A stretch of 64,000 nucleotides of DNA from assembly GCA_001312505.1 (NCBI GenBank), contig BBDW01000002.1:248001-312000 (forward strand), written 5' to 3'. Origin of the DNA: Mediterraneibacter faecis JCM 15917 (GTDB taxonomy: Bacteria; Bacillota; Clostridia; Lachnospirales; Lachnospiraceae). This document shows, in pieces, positions 52,521-64,000 of the stretch; position 1 is the stretch's first letter, and each line of letters starts with the position of its first letter. The notes below the pieces were generated by a model that saw nothing but the letters and a program-made list of their open reading frames with translations, searched no databases and was not told where the DNA came from. The translations under genes were made by a program, and so were the position numbers.

Positions 52521-54886
52521 ATGGAAAGAATAGATAAAGTTCAGAATCTGATTCCTGAGAAACCGGAATTTGTCCACAGCAATCAGGAAAAAGGAGAAGC
52601 TATAGAATCCCTGAAGATTGTAAACCGTCCTGTCGTAAAGAAAGATGCTGCTGCACTTGTTACAGGAAAAAGTGTTTATACAAATGACCTTGCACCGTCA
52701 GACTGTCTGATTGTTAAAGTGATCAGAAGTCCATATGCACACGCATTAATTAAGGATATTAACACAGCACGTGCTGAGGCTGTACCTGGAATCGAATGTG
52801 TTCTTACATATAAAGATTGTCCGGATAAGAGATTTACAATGGCTGGTCAGACCTATCCGGAACCAAGTCCGTATGACCGTCTGATCCTTGACCAGAGAGT
52901 ACGTTTCGTTGGAGATGCAGCTGCAATCGTGGCAGGAACTTCAGAGGAAGCAGTTAAGAAAGCGATGAAGCTTGTGAAGATCCAGTATGAGGTTCTTGAA
53001 CCGGTACTTGATTTCCGTACAGCAAAGGATAATCCAATCCTTGTGCATCCGGAAGATAACTGGAGAAGCCTCTGCCCGGTTGGCGCAGACAACAAGAGAA
53101 ATCTCTGTGCACATGATGTATGTGGAGATGGAGACGTAGAAGCAGTTCTTGCAAAATGTGATCACGTGATCGATCGCGTTTATCATACAAAGGCGAACCA
53201 GCAGGCGATGATGGAGACTTTCCGTACTTATACATATTTAGATGCATACGGAAGATTAAATGTCGTTTCATCTACACAGGTTCCGTTCCATGCAAGAAGA
53301 ATCCTTGCTCATGCACTCGATATTCCGAAGAGCAAAGTACGTGTGATCAAGCCGAGAATCGGTGGAGGATTCGGTGCGAAGCAGACTGTAGTTTCCGAAG
53401 TTTATCCGGCACTTGTCACATGGAAGACAGGAAAACCGGCGAAGATCATTTACACAAGAGAAGAGTCTTTGATCGCTTCTTCACCGCGTCATGAGATGGA
53501 ACTTCATGTACGTCTGGGAGCGGATAAAGAAGGAAATATTAAAGCAATCGATCTCTATACACTTTCCAACACTGGAGCATTTGGTGAGCACGGACCGACA
53601 ACCGTAGGTCTTTCCGGTCACAAATCCATTCCACTTTATGGAAAGACAGAAGCATTTCGCTTTACATATGATGTCGTTTATACAAATGTTATGTCAGCAG
53701 GAGCTTACCGTGGATACGGAGCAACACAGGGACAGTTCGCTGTAGAATCAGCTGTAAATGAACTTGCAGAAGTTCTCGGAATGGACCCGACAGTGCTTCG
53801 TGAGAAGAACATGGTACGCCAGGGCGATAAGATGCCGGCTTATTATGGCGAAGTTACAAACAGCTGTACACTCGACAGATGTCTTGCCAGAGCAAAAGAA
53901 ATGATCAACTGGGATGAAAAGTATCCATACCGTGATATGGGAAATGGAAAAGTACGCAGCGTCGGAGTTGCAATGTCCATGCAGGGATCTGGAATCTCAG
54001 CAGTAGATACAGGTGCGGTTGAAATCAAAGTAAATGATGACGGATTCTACAGTCTGATCATTGGAGCTACTGATATGGGAACAGGATGCGATACGATCCT
54101 TGCCCAGATGGCAGCAGAGTGTCTTGAATGTAAACCGGAAGAAGTTGTTGTATTCGGAGTAGATACAGACATCTCTCCATACGACTGTGGTTCATACGCA
54201 TCCAGTACAACTTATGTAACAGGACAGGCAGTTGTTAAGACTTGTGAATCCCTTCGCAAGAAAATCTGCGAGCGTGGAGCAGAGTATCTCGGATGCAAGC
54301 CGGAAGATGTAGATTTCGATGGAGAATATGTAACAGAGCTGGCAACAGGAAAGCAGATTTCAAGAAGTCAGATTGGAAATAATGTAATGTGTTTCAGTAA
54401 CGCACCACTTTCCGCAAGTGAAGCATTTTCCTCACCGGTATCTCCACCGCCATTCATGGTTGGTATGGCAGAAGTTGAGATCGACAAAGAGACAGGTGTA
54501 CTTGAACTGATCGATTACGTAGCAGTCGTAGACTGCGGAACAGTTATAAATCCGAACCTTGCGCGTGTACAGGTGGAAGGCGGAATCGCACAGGGAATCG
54601 GTATGGCACTGTATGAAGATGTTGTATATAACGAAAAGGGAAAGAACTTCAGCAATTCCCTGATGCAGTATAAGATCCCGACTCGTCTTGATGTCGGAAC
54701 AATCCGTGTTGAGTTCGAGAGCAGCTACGAGCGACAGGACCGTTCGGAGCGAAGTCTATCGGAGAAATCGTAATCAATACACCGTCACCGGCAATCAGCA
54801 ATGCAATCCAGAACGCGACAGGAGTGATCATTAGAGAACTGCCGATGACAGCGGAGAAAATTTACAGAGGAATTTCTGGGCGTTAG
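52521..54886 (+). CDS. Molybdenum hydroxylase catalytic subunit (xanthine dehydrogenase/aldehyde oxidase family), frameshifted as sequenced
   Basis: Joined product of 788 residues. Ald_Xan_dh_C domain (residues 35-150) then molybdopterin-binding domain: RIGGGFGAKQTV, SAGAYRGYGATQGQFAVESA, GATDMGTGCDTILAQMAAEC, and Glu-bearing C-terminal motif GAKSIGEIVINTPSPAISNA. A C was lost near 54731 (GAGCGACAG, expected GAGCCGACAG) giving a false stop at 54771. Substrate (purine, aldehyde, nicotinate) cannot be told. A molybdenum cofactor would be required. Confidence 0.85.
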
Positions 54887-54918
54887 ACTTGGAGTCGGGG
54901 AAGAATGAAGTGAAATAA

Positions 54919-54975
54919 GGAAGCTATCAACTACGATAACAACGAATGGAGTTGAATATCGTCGTTGATAGCTTT
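54919..54975 (+). terminator. Terminator of hydroxylase operon
   Basis: AAGCTATCAAC-ACGATA...TATCGT-GTTGATAGCTT plus T6. Confidence 0.8.
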
Positions 54976-55173
54976 TTTACGTTGACATTGTTATTTTATT
55001 CTGCTATAGTAAATCCACATCAAAATCTCAGACGTATATTTTCTATATTTCATTTGTCTGAATGTGTTATCGAAAGGATAACTTTATCTCATATTCAAGG
55101 CTGTATCAGCAGGAGATTCCATTTTGATGAGTTACAAAATAACAAAAGAATAAGAAACCAGGAGGAAGCGTCT

Positions 55174-56166
55174 ATGGGAAAAGCAGATGTTAATGTGAAT
55201 ATCTGGCTAAGTGAGAAGAAAAGATTTGCGAATTTATTTAATGGTGTGATTTATGGTGGAAGGCAGGTGATATTGCCAGAGGATTTGGAAGAAGTGAATC
55301 CTGTTTCATCTGTCAGTGTGAAAAATCGGACCGGGAAAACAAAAAACATGAAAAAATACCGCGATATCATTATGAAATGGCGAAATCAGGCTACACTTGT
55401 GTTACTTGCAAATGAATCACAGGATAAGGTTCATTATGCAATGCCGCACAAGGTAATGCTTTATGATGGAATGGATTACGAAACACAGATTCGGAATAAT
55501 TGGAAAAACTTTAATGACCGACGAAAGCAGAATAAAAAAGCAGGTCAGTCGTTAGAGCATCTTACCGCAGGAGAATATCTGTCGCGATTTCGAAAAAAAG
55601 ATCGATTGATACCGATTATTTCATTAGTCTTTTATTATGGTTCAGAACCGTGGGATGGACCTGTTGATCTGTATGATATGTTTCGGTTGGAAGGAACGAA
55701 AGAAGAGAAAGAAATTTTGGAGAAATATCTTCCCAATTATAAAATCAATCTTGTAGACGCAGAACGATTGGAAGATGTTGAAAAATTTTCGGATGATTTA
55801 CAAGTGATATTAACTATGCTAAGATATAGGGACAGTAAGGAAGAACTGAAACACTATATTGATGAAAATAAAAAGTTTTTTCAGAATGTTGATTATGAAA
55901 CAAGTCAGGCGATGAAAGCATTTTTGAACATGAAACAAATACCAAGTGAAACAGAGCAGAAGGAGGAGATGGTAGATATGTGTAAGGCAATACAGGAAAT
56001 GTATGATGATGGAGTGAAAGATGGAATTCAGCAAGGAATAGCAGCAACTATTAGAACGTGTCAAAATTTGAATGCTTCTAGAATAGAGACGTTTAATAAT
56101 GTTCGGAAAGAGTATAAATTAACAGAGGAGCAAACAGAGGAATACTTAAACACATATTGGAAGTGA
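55174..56166 (+). CDS. Rpn family recombination-promoting nuclease/putative transposase
   Basis: 330 residues from ATG 55174 (AGGAGG); the open frame before it lacks a ribosome site. FANLFNGVIYGGRQVILPED, NESQDKVHYAMPHKVMLYDG, PIISLVFYYGSEPWDGPVDL. The PD-(D/E)XK core has the LxN/YG..W signature. A coiled-coil tail carries a MCKAIQEMYDDGVKDGIQQG repeat. Common, often variable Lachnospiraceae gene. Confidence 0.8.
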   Translation: MGKADVNVNIWLSEKKRFANLFNGVIYGGRQVILPEDLEEVNPVSSVSVKNRTGKTKNMKKYRDIIMKWRNQATLVLLANESQDKVHYAMPHKVMLYDGMDYETQIRNNWKNFNDRRKQNKKAGQSLEHLTAGEYLSRFRKKDRLIPIISLVFYYGSEPWDGPVDLYDMFRLEGTKEEKEILEKYLPNYKINLVDAERLEDVEKFSDDLQVILTMLRYRDSKEELKHYIDENKKFFQNVDYETSQAMKAFLNMKQIPSETEQKEEMVDMCKAIQEMYDDGVKDGIQQGIAATIRTCQNLNASRIETFNNVRKEYKLTEEQTEEYLNTYWK

Positions 56167-56213
56167 GGCTGAAACAAATACCACGAAAAACAGAGCAGAA
56201 TGAGGAGAAAGAG

Positions 56214-56501
56214 ATGAACGCAGTAGAAGCTTTAGATGAATTACAGCGCAAAGCAAGACATGATGATAAATTAAGAGAACAGTTCATAAAGACAAGGGAT
56301 GCAGAAGATCCTCTTGGAGGATTCTGCTCTGTATGTCGTGAGACGGGTTATGAACTTTATCCGATGGATATTGTGCAGGCGGGAGATGAATTTTATGCCG
56401 CAATGAAGCGCAGTACGAATGGTGGCGGAGAGAATTCACCGGTGCTTACAGGAGAGGATGACCCTTATGAATTGTTTTTTGCAGGACTACAAGAACTGTA
56501 A
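56214..56501 (+). CDS. Nif11-like domain protein
   Basis: 95 residues from ATG 56214 (GAGGAGAAAGAG). ALDELQRKARHDDKLREQFI and CSVCRETGYELYPMDIVQAG resemble the Nif11 helical domain; the C-terminal 30 residues are acidic. A GG-type cleavage motif (NGGGENSP) is present near residue 78. No biosynthetic genes are nearby. Upstream bases duplicate about 40 bases of the Rpn gene end. Confidence 0.5.
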   Translation: MNAVEALDELQRKARHDDKLREQFIKTRDAEDPLGGFCSVCRETGYELYPMDIVQAGDEFYAAMKRSTNGGGENSPVLTGEDDPYELFFAGLQEL

Positions 56502-56570
56502 AAATAATTTTAGTGTATAAGCATTAGACATAAATGAACAGAAGTGATTACAAAATAGGAAGATTTATTG

Positions 56571-57088
56571 ATGATAAAGATAATTCGCGTTGGAAGAGAG
56601 CGCTTACGAGAAGCGTACGAAATTGTGAATAAGGTAGACCAGGGATGAACGTTCCGGAATGGTTTGTTGCAGAAACGTATGAAGAATTTGATTTCTGGAT
56701 GAAGAAGGAACGAGGTCTTTTATATCTTGCTGTTGATGAAGAGGGCAAGGCGGGAGCTATGTTTTTCGTAATTTTACCGGGCGCTCACCCGGATAATCTG
56801 GGATATGATCTTGGAATGGAGGAAGAGAAACTGAAGCTTTGTGCTATGATGGATACGGCGGCTGTATTACCAGAGTTTCGAGGGCACTATTTACAATATA
56901 AAATGATGCAGCACGCGGAAGGTGATTTGAGACAGATGGGATATCGCTACCTGCTTTGTACGGTGCATCCGGAAAATGTTTTCAGCAGATCAAATGTCAT
57001 GAAACAGGGGGGGTATCAGAAGATGCTTACGAAGGAAAAATATGGCGGATTCTTAAGAGATATCTGGATGAAAAATATTATAGAATAA
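56571..57088 (+). CDS. GNAT-family N-acetyltransferase, frameshifted as sequenced
   Basis: Joined product of 172 residues from ATG 56571. KIIRVGRERLREAYEIVNKV, VPEWFVAETYEEFDFWMKKE; acetyl-CoA loop VLPEFRGHYLQYKMMQHAEG. The break is a GGG at 56643 that should be GGGG. MKQGGYQ at G7 57007 has one Gly extra (family MKQGY). Substrate unknown. Confidence 0.7.
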
Positions 57089-57089
57089 G

Positions 57090-57128
57090 AAAACAAACAT
57101 CGGAATAAACATCTGATGTTTGTTTTCA
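57090..57128 (+). terminator. Terminator
   Basis: AAAACAAACATC ... GATGTTTGTTTT hairpin. Confidence 0.7.
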
Positions 57129-57314
57129 CAGAAATGCACTAATACGTTAATACGTGAAAAAGATAAAGCAAAATACTGATATAATATAGAAAAAAGAAAA
57201 GGTGTGTGGTATACTCTCGACATAGCCTCTGGCAGGATTGCAGAAATGCCGAGGCATTCCTGAATGGAAACTGATAGAGATATTTAACGGCAGGCTGATG
57301 AAAGGAGCAATAAA

Positions 57315-58570
57315 ATGGAGACATATATGCAGATGCTTGGAAGACTTGCAAAGAGTGCATCCCGTGAGGCAGCAAAGCTTGGAACGAAGGCAAAGAACAG
57401 AGGGCTTCTCGCAGTAGCGAATGAACTTGTAGAAGAGAGAGAATTGATTTTACAGGAGAATGCAAAGGATATTGAAGCTGCGAAAGCGAAAGGCGTGAAG
57501 CAGTCTTTGATTGATCGATTGGCACTGACGGAACAGCGAATTGAAGACATGGCAGAAGGTCTGCGTCAGATTGCAGCACTTGATGATCCATCGGAGAAGT
57601 GCTTGGCATGAAGACAAGACCGAACGGGCTTCGTATCGGAAAGAAACGCGTACCGCTTGGCGTTGTCGGAATTATCTATGAATCCAGACCGAATGTGACA
57701 GCAGATGCATTCGGACTTTGCTTCAAGACTGGAAATGCGGTAATTCTTCGCGGAGGAAGTGATGCGATCCATTCCAATCGGGCAATTACCCGTGTAATCA
57801 AGGAAGGACTCCGCAAAGAGAAGTTATCTCAGGATCTCATCCTTCTTGTGGAAGATACAAGCAGAGAAGTTGTAAATGAGATGATGAAGATGCATGGCTG
57901 GATCGACGTCCTGATCCCAAGAGGCGGAGCGGGACTCATTGCAAATGTTGTCGCAAACAGTACGGTTCCGGTAATTGAGACAGGAACCGGAAATTGTCAT
58001 GTATATGTTGATGAGACAGCAGACATTAAGATGGCAACAGATATTATTGAAAATGCAAAGACACAGCGCCTTGGTGTGTGTAATGCATGTGAATCACTTG
58101 TGATTCATTCCAAGATAGCAGATGCAGCTTTGCCGAAGATTGTAACAAGACTGAAGGAACATGGTGTAGAGATACGTGGAGATGAGAGAGCACAGGCAAT
58201 CAGTTCAGAGATTATTCCGGCAACAGAAGAAGACTGGGGGGGAACAGAGTACCTGGATGCAATTATTTCTGTAAAGATTGTTGATTCCATCGATGAGGCA
58301 ATCACACATATCAATACATACAATACAGGACATTCTGAATCCATTATTACAAAGGATTACGACAATGCATTGAGATTCCAGGATGAGATCGATGCGGCAG
58401 CGGTTTATGTAAATGCATCAACAAGATTTACAGATGGATTCGAATTCGGATTCGGTGCAGAGATCGGAATCAGCACACAGAAGCTTCATGCAAGAGGCCC
58501 GATGGGACTCGAAGCATTGACAACAACAAAGTATATTATCTTCGGAAACGGACAGATCAGGGGGGGATAG
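57315..58570 (+). CDS. proA: Gamma-glutamyl phosphate reductase (ProA), frameshifted as sequenced
   Basis: Joined product of 418 residues. [48 protein letters not shown] (catalytic Cys), ..[18 protein letters not shown] base G is missing at about 57590 (CCATCGG, expected CCAGTCGG), so [15 protein letters not shown] became a stop and restart. G7 at 58237 makes DWGGTEY from DWGTEY. Reduces glutamyl phosphate in proline synthesis; AAGGAG before ATG 57315. Confidence 0.9.
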
Positions 58571-58582
58571 TATAGATAGCAG

Positions 58583-58645
58583 GTTTTAAAATCCAGGTCA
58601 ATTAGTGTAAGTTAAATAAACTTGTCTTTGACCTGGATTTTATGT
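58583..58645 (+). terminator. Terminator after proA
   Basis: AAAATCCAGGTCAA ... TTGACCTGGATTTT long hairpin. Confidence 0.8.
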
Positions 58646-58814
58646 ATCATAATTCAAGTCAACTTATGATTTGGCTATAAGCTTGCCCGGAATTCACAAA
58701 ATTACAATCCAAGTCAACAACATTTCTATAAAATCACATTCCCTCCCCCCCCAAAAAGCATCCTATTAATAAAATAAGAAGAAAATAAAAAACTTATAAA
58801 AATAACAATCAGTG

Positions 58815-58843
58815 TTGACAAACAGAAATCGAGGTGCTATCTT
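58815..58843 (+). promoter_or_regulatory. Heat-shock operon promoter
   Basis: TTGACA, 17 bases, TATCTT; 16 bases before the CIRCE element. Confidence 0.75.
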
Positions 58844-58858
58844 AGTATCTGTAAGGTG

Positions 58859-58885
58859 TTAGCACTCAAAAACAAAGAGTGCTAA
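58859..58885. promoter_or_regulatory. CIRCE operator
   Basis: TTAGCACTC-N9-GAGTGCTAA, perfect consensus, bound by HrcA. Confidence 0.95.
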
Positions 58886-58922
58886 TAACAAACAAAGATG
58901 AGAAGAAAGGGGGAACACAGAG

Positions 58923-59972
58923 ATGTCTGTAGAAGCTGAATTAAGTGAAAGAAAACTTACGATATTGAAAGCCATCATACAGAATTATCTGGAGACTGGC
59001 GAACCGGTCGGATCACGAACCCTTTCAAAATACACAGATTTGAAATTAAGTTCCGCAACGATAAGGAATGAGATGGCAGATCTGGAAGATCTTGGTTACA
59101 TCTTCCAGCCACACACATCGGCAGGAAGAATTCCATCAGATAAGGGATATCGCTTTTATGTAGATCTTCTGATGGAGAACAAGGAGCAGGAGATCAGCAG
59201 ACGAGAGGATGCACTTCTTGAAAAGACCGATAAGGTCGAGAAGGTACTCCAGCAGGCAGCAAAGGTTCTTGCTTCGAACACCAATTATGCGACGATGGTT
59301 TCCGCACCGGTCAACAGCCGGAACACATTGAAGTTCATTCAGCTATCACAGGTGGATGAAGAACAGATCGTAGCAGTCATCGTACTTGGTGGTAATGTGA
59401 TCAAGAATAAGATCATTGAAGTTGGAGAAACCTTAAGTAATGAGAATCTGTTGAAGCTGAATATGCTTCTGAACACGACACTGAATGGATTATCCATTGA
59501 TCAGATTACATTAGGTCTGATTGCCAGATTGAAAGAACAGGCTGGTATCCACAGCGAGGTTGTCGGTCATGTACTGGATGCAGTGGCAGAGATCATTCAT
59601 GTAGATAATGACATGGAGATCTACACAAGCGGCGCAACGAATATTTTCAAATATCCGGAGCTTAGTGATAAGCAGAGCGCACAGGAGATCATCAGTGCAT
59701 TTGAAGAGAAACAGCAGCTGGCAGATCTGGTGACAGAGACACTGGCAAGTGAGGAGAACAACGGCATACAGGTTTACATCGGAGATGAAACTCCGGTTAA
59801 GACCATGAAAGACTGCAGTGTTGTTACCGCCACATATGAGCTGGGAGAAGGTATGAAAGGAACGATTGGAATCATCGGTCCGAAGAGAATGGATTATGAA
59901 CATGTCATGAAGACGCTGAAAACGCTGCAAAGTGAGTTGGATGCGATTTATAATAAAGAACCCAAAGAGTAA
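58923..59972 (+). CDS. hrcA: Heat-inducible repressor HrcA
   Basis: 349 residues, ATG 58923 with AGAAAGGGGG. N-terminal winged helix: ILKAIIQNYLETGEPVGSRT, LKLSSATIRNEMADLEDLGY, IFQPHTSAGRIPSDKGYRFY. Represses the class I heat-shock operon at CIRCE; GroE normally stabilises it. First gene of the operon. Confidence 0.95.
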   Translation: MSVEAELSERKLTILKAIIQNYLETGEPVGSRTLSKYTDLKLSSATIRNEMADLEDLGYIFQPHTSAGRIPSDKGYRFYVDLLMENKEQEISRREDALLEKTDKVEKVLQQAAKVLASNTNYATMVSAPVNSRNTLKFIQLSQVDEEQIVAVIVLGGNVIKNKIIEVGETLSNENLLKLNMLLNTTLNGLSIDQITLGLIARLKEQAGIHSEVVGHVLDAVAEIIHVDNDMEIYTSGATNIFKYPELSDKQSAQEIISAFEEKQQLADLVTETLASEENNGIQVYIGDETPVKTMKDCSVVTATYELGEGMKGTIGIIGPKRMDYEHVMKTLKTLQSELDAIYNKEPKE

Positions 59973-59993
59973 TAATAGGAAGGTAGAAAGCTG

Positions 59994-60659
59994 GTGACAG
60001 AGAACATGAGCAAAGAAGATATGGTAAAAGAAGCTGTTGAAGAGGCAAAAGCAAAGGCTGCAAAAGAGCAGGCAGAAGCTGAAGAGACAGTAGAAACAGA
60101 AGATGCCCAGGGAGTTGAGGCTGAAGCGAAAGAAGCAACAGAGGAAGCAACTGAGACTGAAGGAGATTCAGAAGCAGCATCAGAAGGTAAGAAAAAGTTC
60201 TTCGGAAAGAAAGAGAAGAAGGACAAGAAAGACGAGAAGATCGAGGAACTCACAGACCGCGTTACTCGTCAGATGGCAGAGTTTGATAACTTCCGCAAGA
60301 GATCTGAGAAGGAGAAATCCCAGATGTACGAGATCGGAGCGAAAGATATCATAGAAAAGATTCTTCCGGTTGTAGACAACTTCGAGCGTGGACTTGGTTC
60401 CGTACCGGAGGAGGAGAAGAATGCTCCGTTCGTAGAAGGAATGGAGAAGATCTACAAACAGCTTATGACTACACTGGAATCCGTTGGAGTAAAACCAATC
60501 GAGGCAGTTGGTCAGGAATTCAATCCGGATTTCCACAACGCAGTGATGCATGTGGAAGATGAGGGGCTCGGTGAGAACATCATCGCAGAAGAATTCCAGA
60601 AAGGTTACATGTACCGTGAGAGTGTTGTAAGACACAGCATGGTAAAAGTAGCAAACTAA
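59994..60659 (+). CDS. grpE: GrpE nucleotide exchange factor
   Basis: 221 residues from GTG 59994. Acidic, repetitive N-terminal region (EEAKAKAAKEQAEAEETVET) then the GrpE core: RVTRQMAEFDNFRKRSEKEK, DIIEKILPVVDNFERGL, NPDFHNAVMHVEDE. ADP/ATP exchange on DnaK. ATG 60006 is an alternative start. Confidence 0.92.
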   Translation: MTENMSKEDMVKEAVEEAKAKAAKEQAEAEETVETEDAQGVEAEAKEATEEATETEGDSEAASEGKKKFFGKKEKKDKKDEKIEELTDRVTRQMAEFDNFRKRSEKEKSQMYEIGAKDIIEKILPVVDNFERGLGSVPEEEKNAPFVEGMEKIYKQLMTTLESVGVKPIEAVGQEFNPDFHNAVMHVEDEGLGENIIAEEFQKGYMYRESVVRHSMVKVAN

Positions 60660-60691
60660 TTTGATTTTTAACAAGATTCAGAGATAGATAG

Positions 60692-62578
<1,887 letters not shown>

Positions 62579-62649
62579 AATATAGAAAAGATGCCGGTAA
62601 GACAGAAGAGAAACAGGCAGCAGGGCATCAGATAAATGAAGCATGAAGA

Positions 62650-62684
62650 GAAATTCTACGGAGCTTTGTAGCTTCGTAGAATTT
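62650..62684. terminator. Hairpin between dnaK and dnaJ
   Basis: AAATTCTACGGAGCT ... AGCTTCGTAGAATTT. A hairpin that may lower dnaJ relative to dnaK, with no T run. Confidence 0.55.
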
Positions 62685-62727
62685 CTTGAGGTTAAGAAAG
62701 AGATACAGAAAGGTTAGTATTTGTGTT

Positions 62728-63942
62728 ATGGCAGAGGCAAAGAGAGATTATTATGAGGTGCTCGGCGTAAGCAAAGATGCAGATGATGCTACAATCAAGA
62801 AAGCATACCGCCAGCTTGCGAAGAAGTACCATCCAGATATGAATCCAGGGGGGGATAAAGAAGCAGAAATAAAGTTCAAAGAGGCTTCCGAAGCCTATGC
62901 CGTTCTGAGTGACGCTGACAAACGTCGTCAGTATGATCAGTTCGGCCACGCTGCATTTGATGGCGGTGCCGGCGGCGGAGCAGGTGGATTCGGTGGCGGA
63001 TTTAACTTCAATGGAGCAGATTTCAGCGACATTTTCGGAGATATCTTCGGAGATATGTTCGGTGGCTCCAGAAGAGGCGGCGCAAGCAATGGTCCTATGA
63101 AAGGGGGGGCTAATATCAGAAAGAGCATCCGCATCACATTCGAGGAAGCTGTCTTCGGATGCGAGAAAGAACTGGATCTTGTACTGAAAGATCCTTGCGA
63201 AGACTGTCACGGCACAGGTGCAAAGCCTGGAACATCACCGGAGACATGTCCAAAGTGCGGTGGTAAAGGTCAGGTCGTATATACATCCCAGTCCTTCTTT
63301 GGAACCGTACAGAATGTACAAACATGTCCGAACTGCGGTGGTTCCGGTAAGATCGTGAAAGAGAAATGTCCGAAATGTGCAGGTACAGGATATACATCCA
63401 GCAGAAAGAAGATCAAAGTTACGATTCCGGCAGGTATTGATAACGGACAGAGCGTACGCATCCGTGAAAAAGGAGAACCGGGAGTTAATGGAGGACCGAG
63501 AGGAGATCTCCTCGTTGAGGTTAACGTATCCAGACATCCAATCTTCCAGAGACAGGATATGCATATCTTCTCAACCGTTGCGATTTCCTTCGCAGTGGCT
63601 ACACTCGGTGGCGATGTGAAGATTCCAACTGTAGACGGAGACGTTCTCTACACAGTAAAACCGGGAACAAAGACAGATACAAAAGTACGTCTGAAAGGAA
63701 AGGGAGTTCCATCCCTTAGAAATACTCAGGTAAGAGGAGATCATTATGTAACATTAGTGATCCAGACACCGGAGAGATTAAGTGCAGAGGCGAAAGAGGC
63801 TCTGAGAAAATTCGATGAGCTCAGTGGAAATACACTTCATCAGCATGACAATCTTGCTACAAAATCTGAGAAATCAGAGAAAAAAGGCAAGAAAAAAGGA
63901 TTCATGGATAAGATGAAAGAAGCCTTTGAAGATAAAGAATAA
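62728..63942 (+). CDS. dnaJ: Chaperone DnaJ
   Basis: 404 residues from ATG 62728. J domain with HPD ([10 protein letters not shown]), Gly/Phe region, four zinc repeats [33 protein letters not shown]-terminal peptide-binding domain ([17 protein letters not shown]). Two runs insert Gly: [10 protein letters not shown] (G7 62850) and MKGGANI (G7 63106). Co-chaperone of DnaK. Ribosome site AGAAAGG is 14 bases upstream. Confidence 0.95.
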   Translation: MAEAKRDYYEVLGVSKDADDATIKKAYRQLAKKYHPDMNPGGDKEAEIKFKEASEAYAVLSDADKRRQYDQFGHAAFDGGAGGGAGGFGGGFNFNGADFSDIFGDIFGDMFGGSRRGGASNGPMKGGANIRKSIRITFEEAVFGCEKELDLVLKDPCEDCHGTGAKPGTSPETCPKCGGKGQVVYTSQSFFGTVQNVQTCPNCGGSGKIVKEKCPKCAGTGYTSSRKKIKVTIPAGIDNGQSVRIREKGEPGVNGGPRGDLLVEVNVSRHPIFQRQDMHIFSTVAISFAVATLGGDVKIPTVDGDVLYTVKPGTKTDTKVRLKGKGVPSLRNTQVRGDHYVTLVIQTPERLSAEAKEALRKFDELSGNTLHQHDNLATKSEKSEKKGKKKGFMDKMKEAFEDKE

Positions 63943-63957
63943 AAAGAGAATGATGAG

Positions 63958-64000
63958 AGCGGCAGCTGCTGACTGAGAGGTTGGTGGCTGCCGCTTTTTA
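63958..64000 (+). terminator. Terminator of the heat-shock operon
   Basis: AGCGGCAGC...GCTGCCGCT with T5 at the window end. Confidence 0.85.

Noticed and set aside
52521-54886. Selenocysteine or fusion in the hydroxylase gene
   Set aside because: The apparent early stop at 54771 is explained by one missing C; no TGA in-frame with a SECIS-like hairpin is needed.

Overview
The window looks like a low- to mid-GC Clostridia chromosome, most likely a gut Lachnospiraceae (Dorea/Mediterraneibacter/Ruminococcus-like). This is inferred from the hrcA-grpE-dnaK-dnaJ operon with a CIRCE operator, a lysine riboswitch on dapA, a three-gene molybdenum hydroxylase cluster, and protein families (DUF438, DUF6019, Rpn nuclease, DUF1703) typical of that family. 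I could run no database search; family names come from recognising motifs.

Layout. 1-4.9 kb: host genes with deletion scars (DUF438 sensor, 3' fragment of lactate dehydrogenase, Crp/Fnr regulator, gutted double-cupin gene, methyltransferase). 4.9-9.85 kb: a 310-320 bp direct repeat (4876-5185 and 9532-9851), each copy ending in a tRNA-Trp-derived attachment core, brackets an AT-rich 4.35 kb segment with a small XRE regulator, two membrane proteins, hairpins, a replication-initiator fragment, a CPBP protease and a DUF6019 peptide. 9.83-48.97 kb: a 39 kb siphovirus prophage in the 3' end of tRNA-Trp. Its order is integrase, ImmA-like protease, CI repressor, triple operator, Cro, antirepressor, early small genes, Sak-type annealing protein, NinB- and NinG-like proteins, resolvase-like nuclease, replication protein with internal iterons, many small early genes, a DNA methyltransferase, two morons with their own promoters, tRNA-Met, terminase, portal, minor capsid protein with a zincin domain, Prp-like protease, scaffold, capsid, connectors, tail genes, tape measure, Dit, Gp37-like protein, fibre, Ig-like proteins, membrane protein, holin and GH25 endolysin. 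48.9-64 kb: host genes: tRNA-Trp, DUF1703 fragment, dapA under a lysine riboswitch, molybdenum hydroxylase, Rpn nuclease, a Nif11-like protein, GNAT, proA, and the heat-shock operon.

How it works together. Leftward repressor and rightward early promoters face each other across three 17-bp palindromes, the lysogeny switch. Early proteins serve recombination, replication and DNA modification; an ArpU-like regulator sits at the early/late boundary; late genes run in standard siphovirus order to lysis. Integrase, attL, attR and a pair of identical 27-bp arm-type repeats define the integration system.

Data warning. The sequence contains 41 runs of seven or eight G or C, far too many for this composition. 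Many insert one Gly or Pro into conserved motifs, and others break reading frames by +1 or +2 (integrase, repressor, CPBP, minor capsid, tape measure, Gp37-like). Compensating structures (tRNA-Trp, three or four terminators) show that the original tracts were mostly four long. A second class of errors removes single G or C bases (proA, molybdenum hydroxylase, portal, GNAT, tape measure). I treat these genes as probably intact in the organism and list each break.
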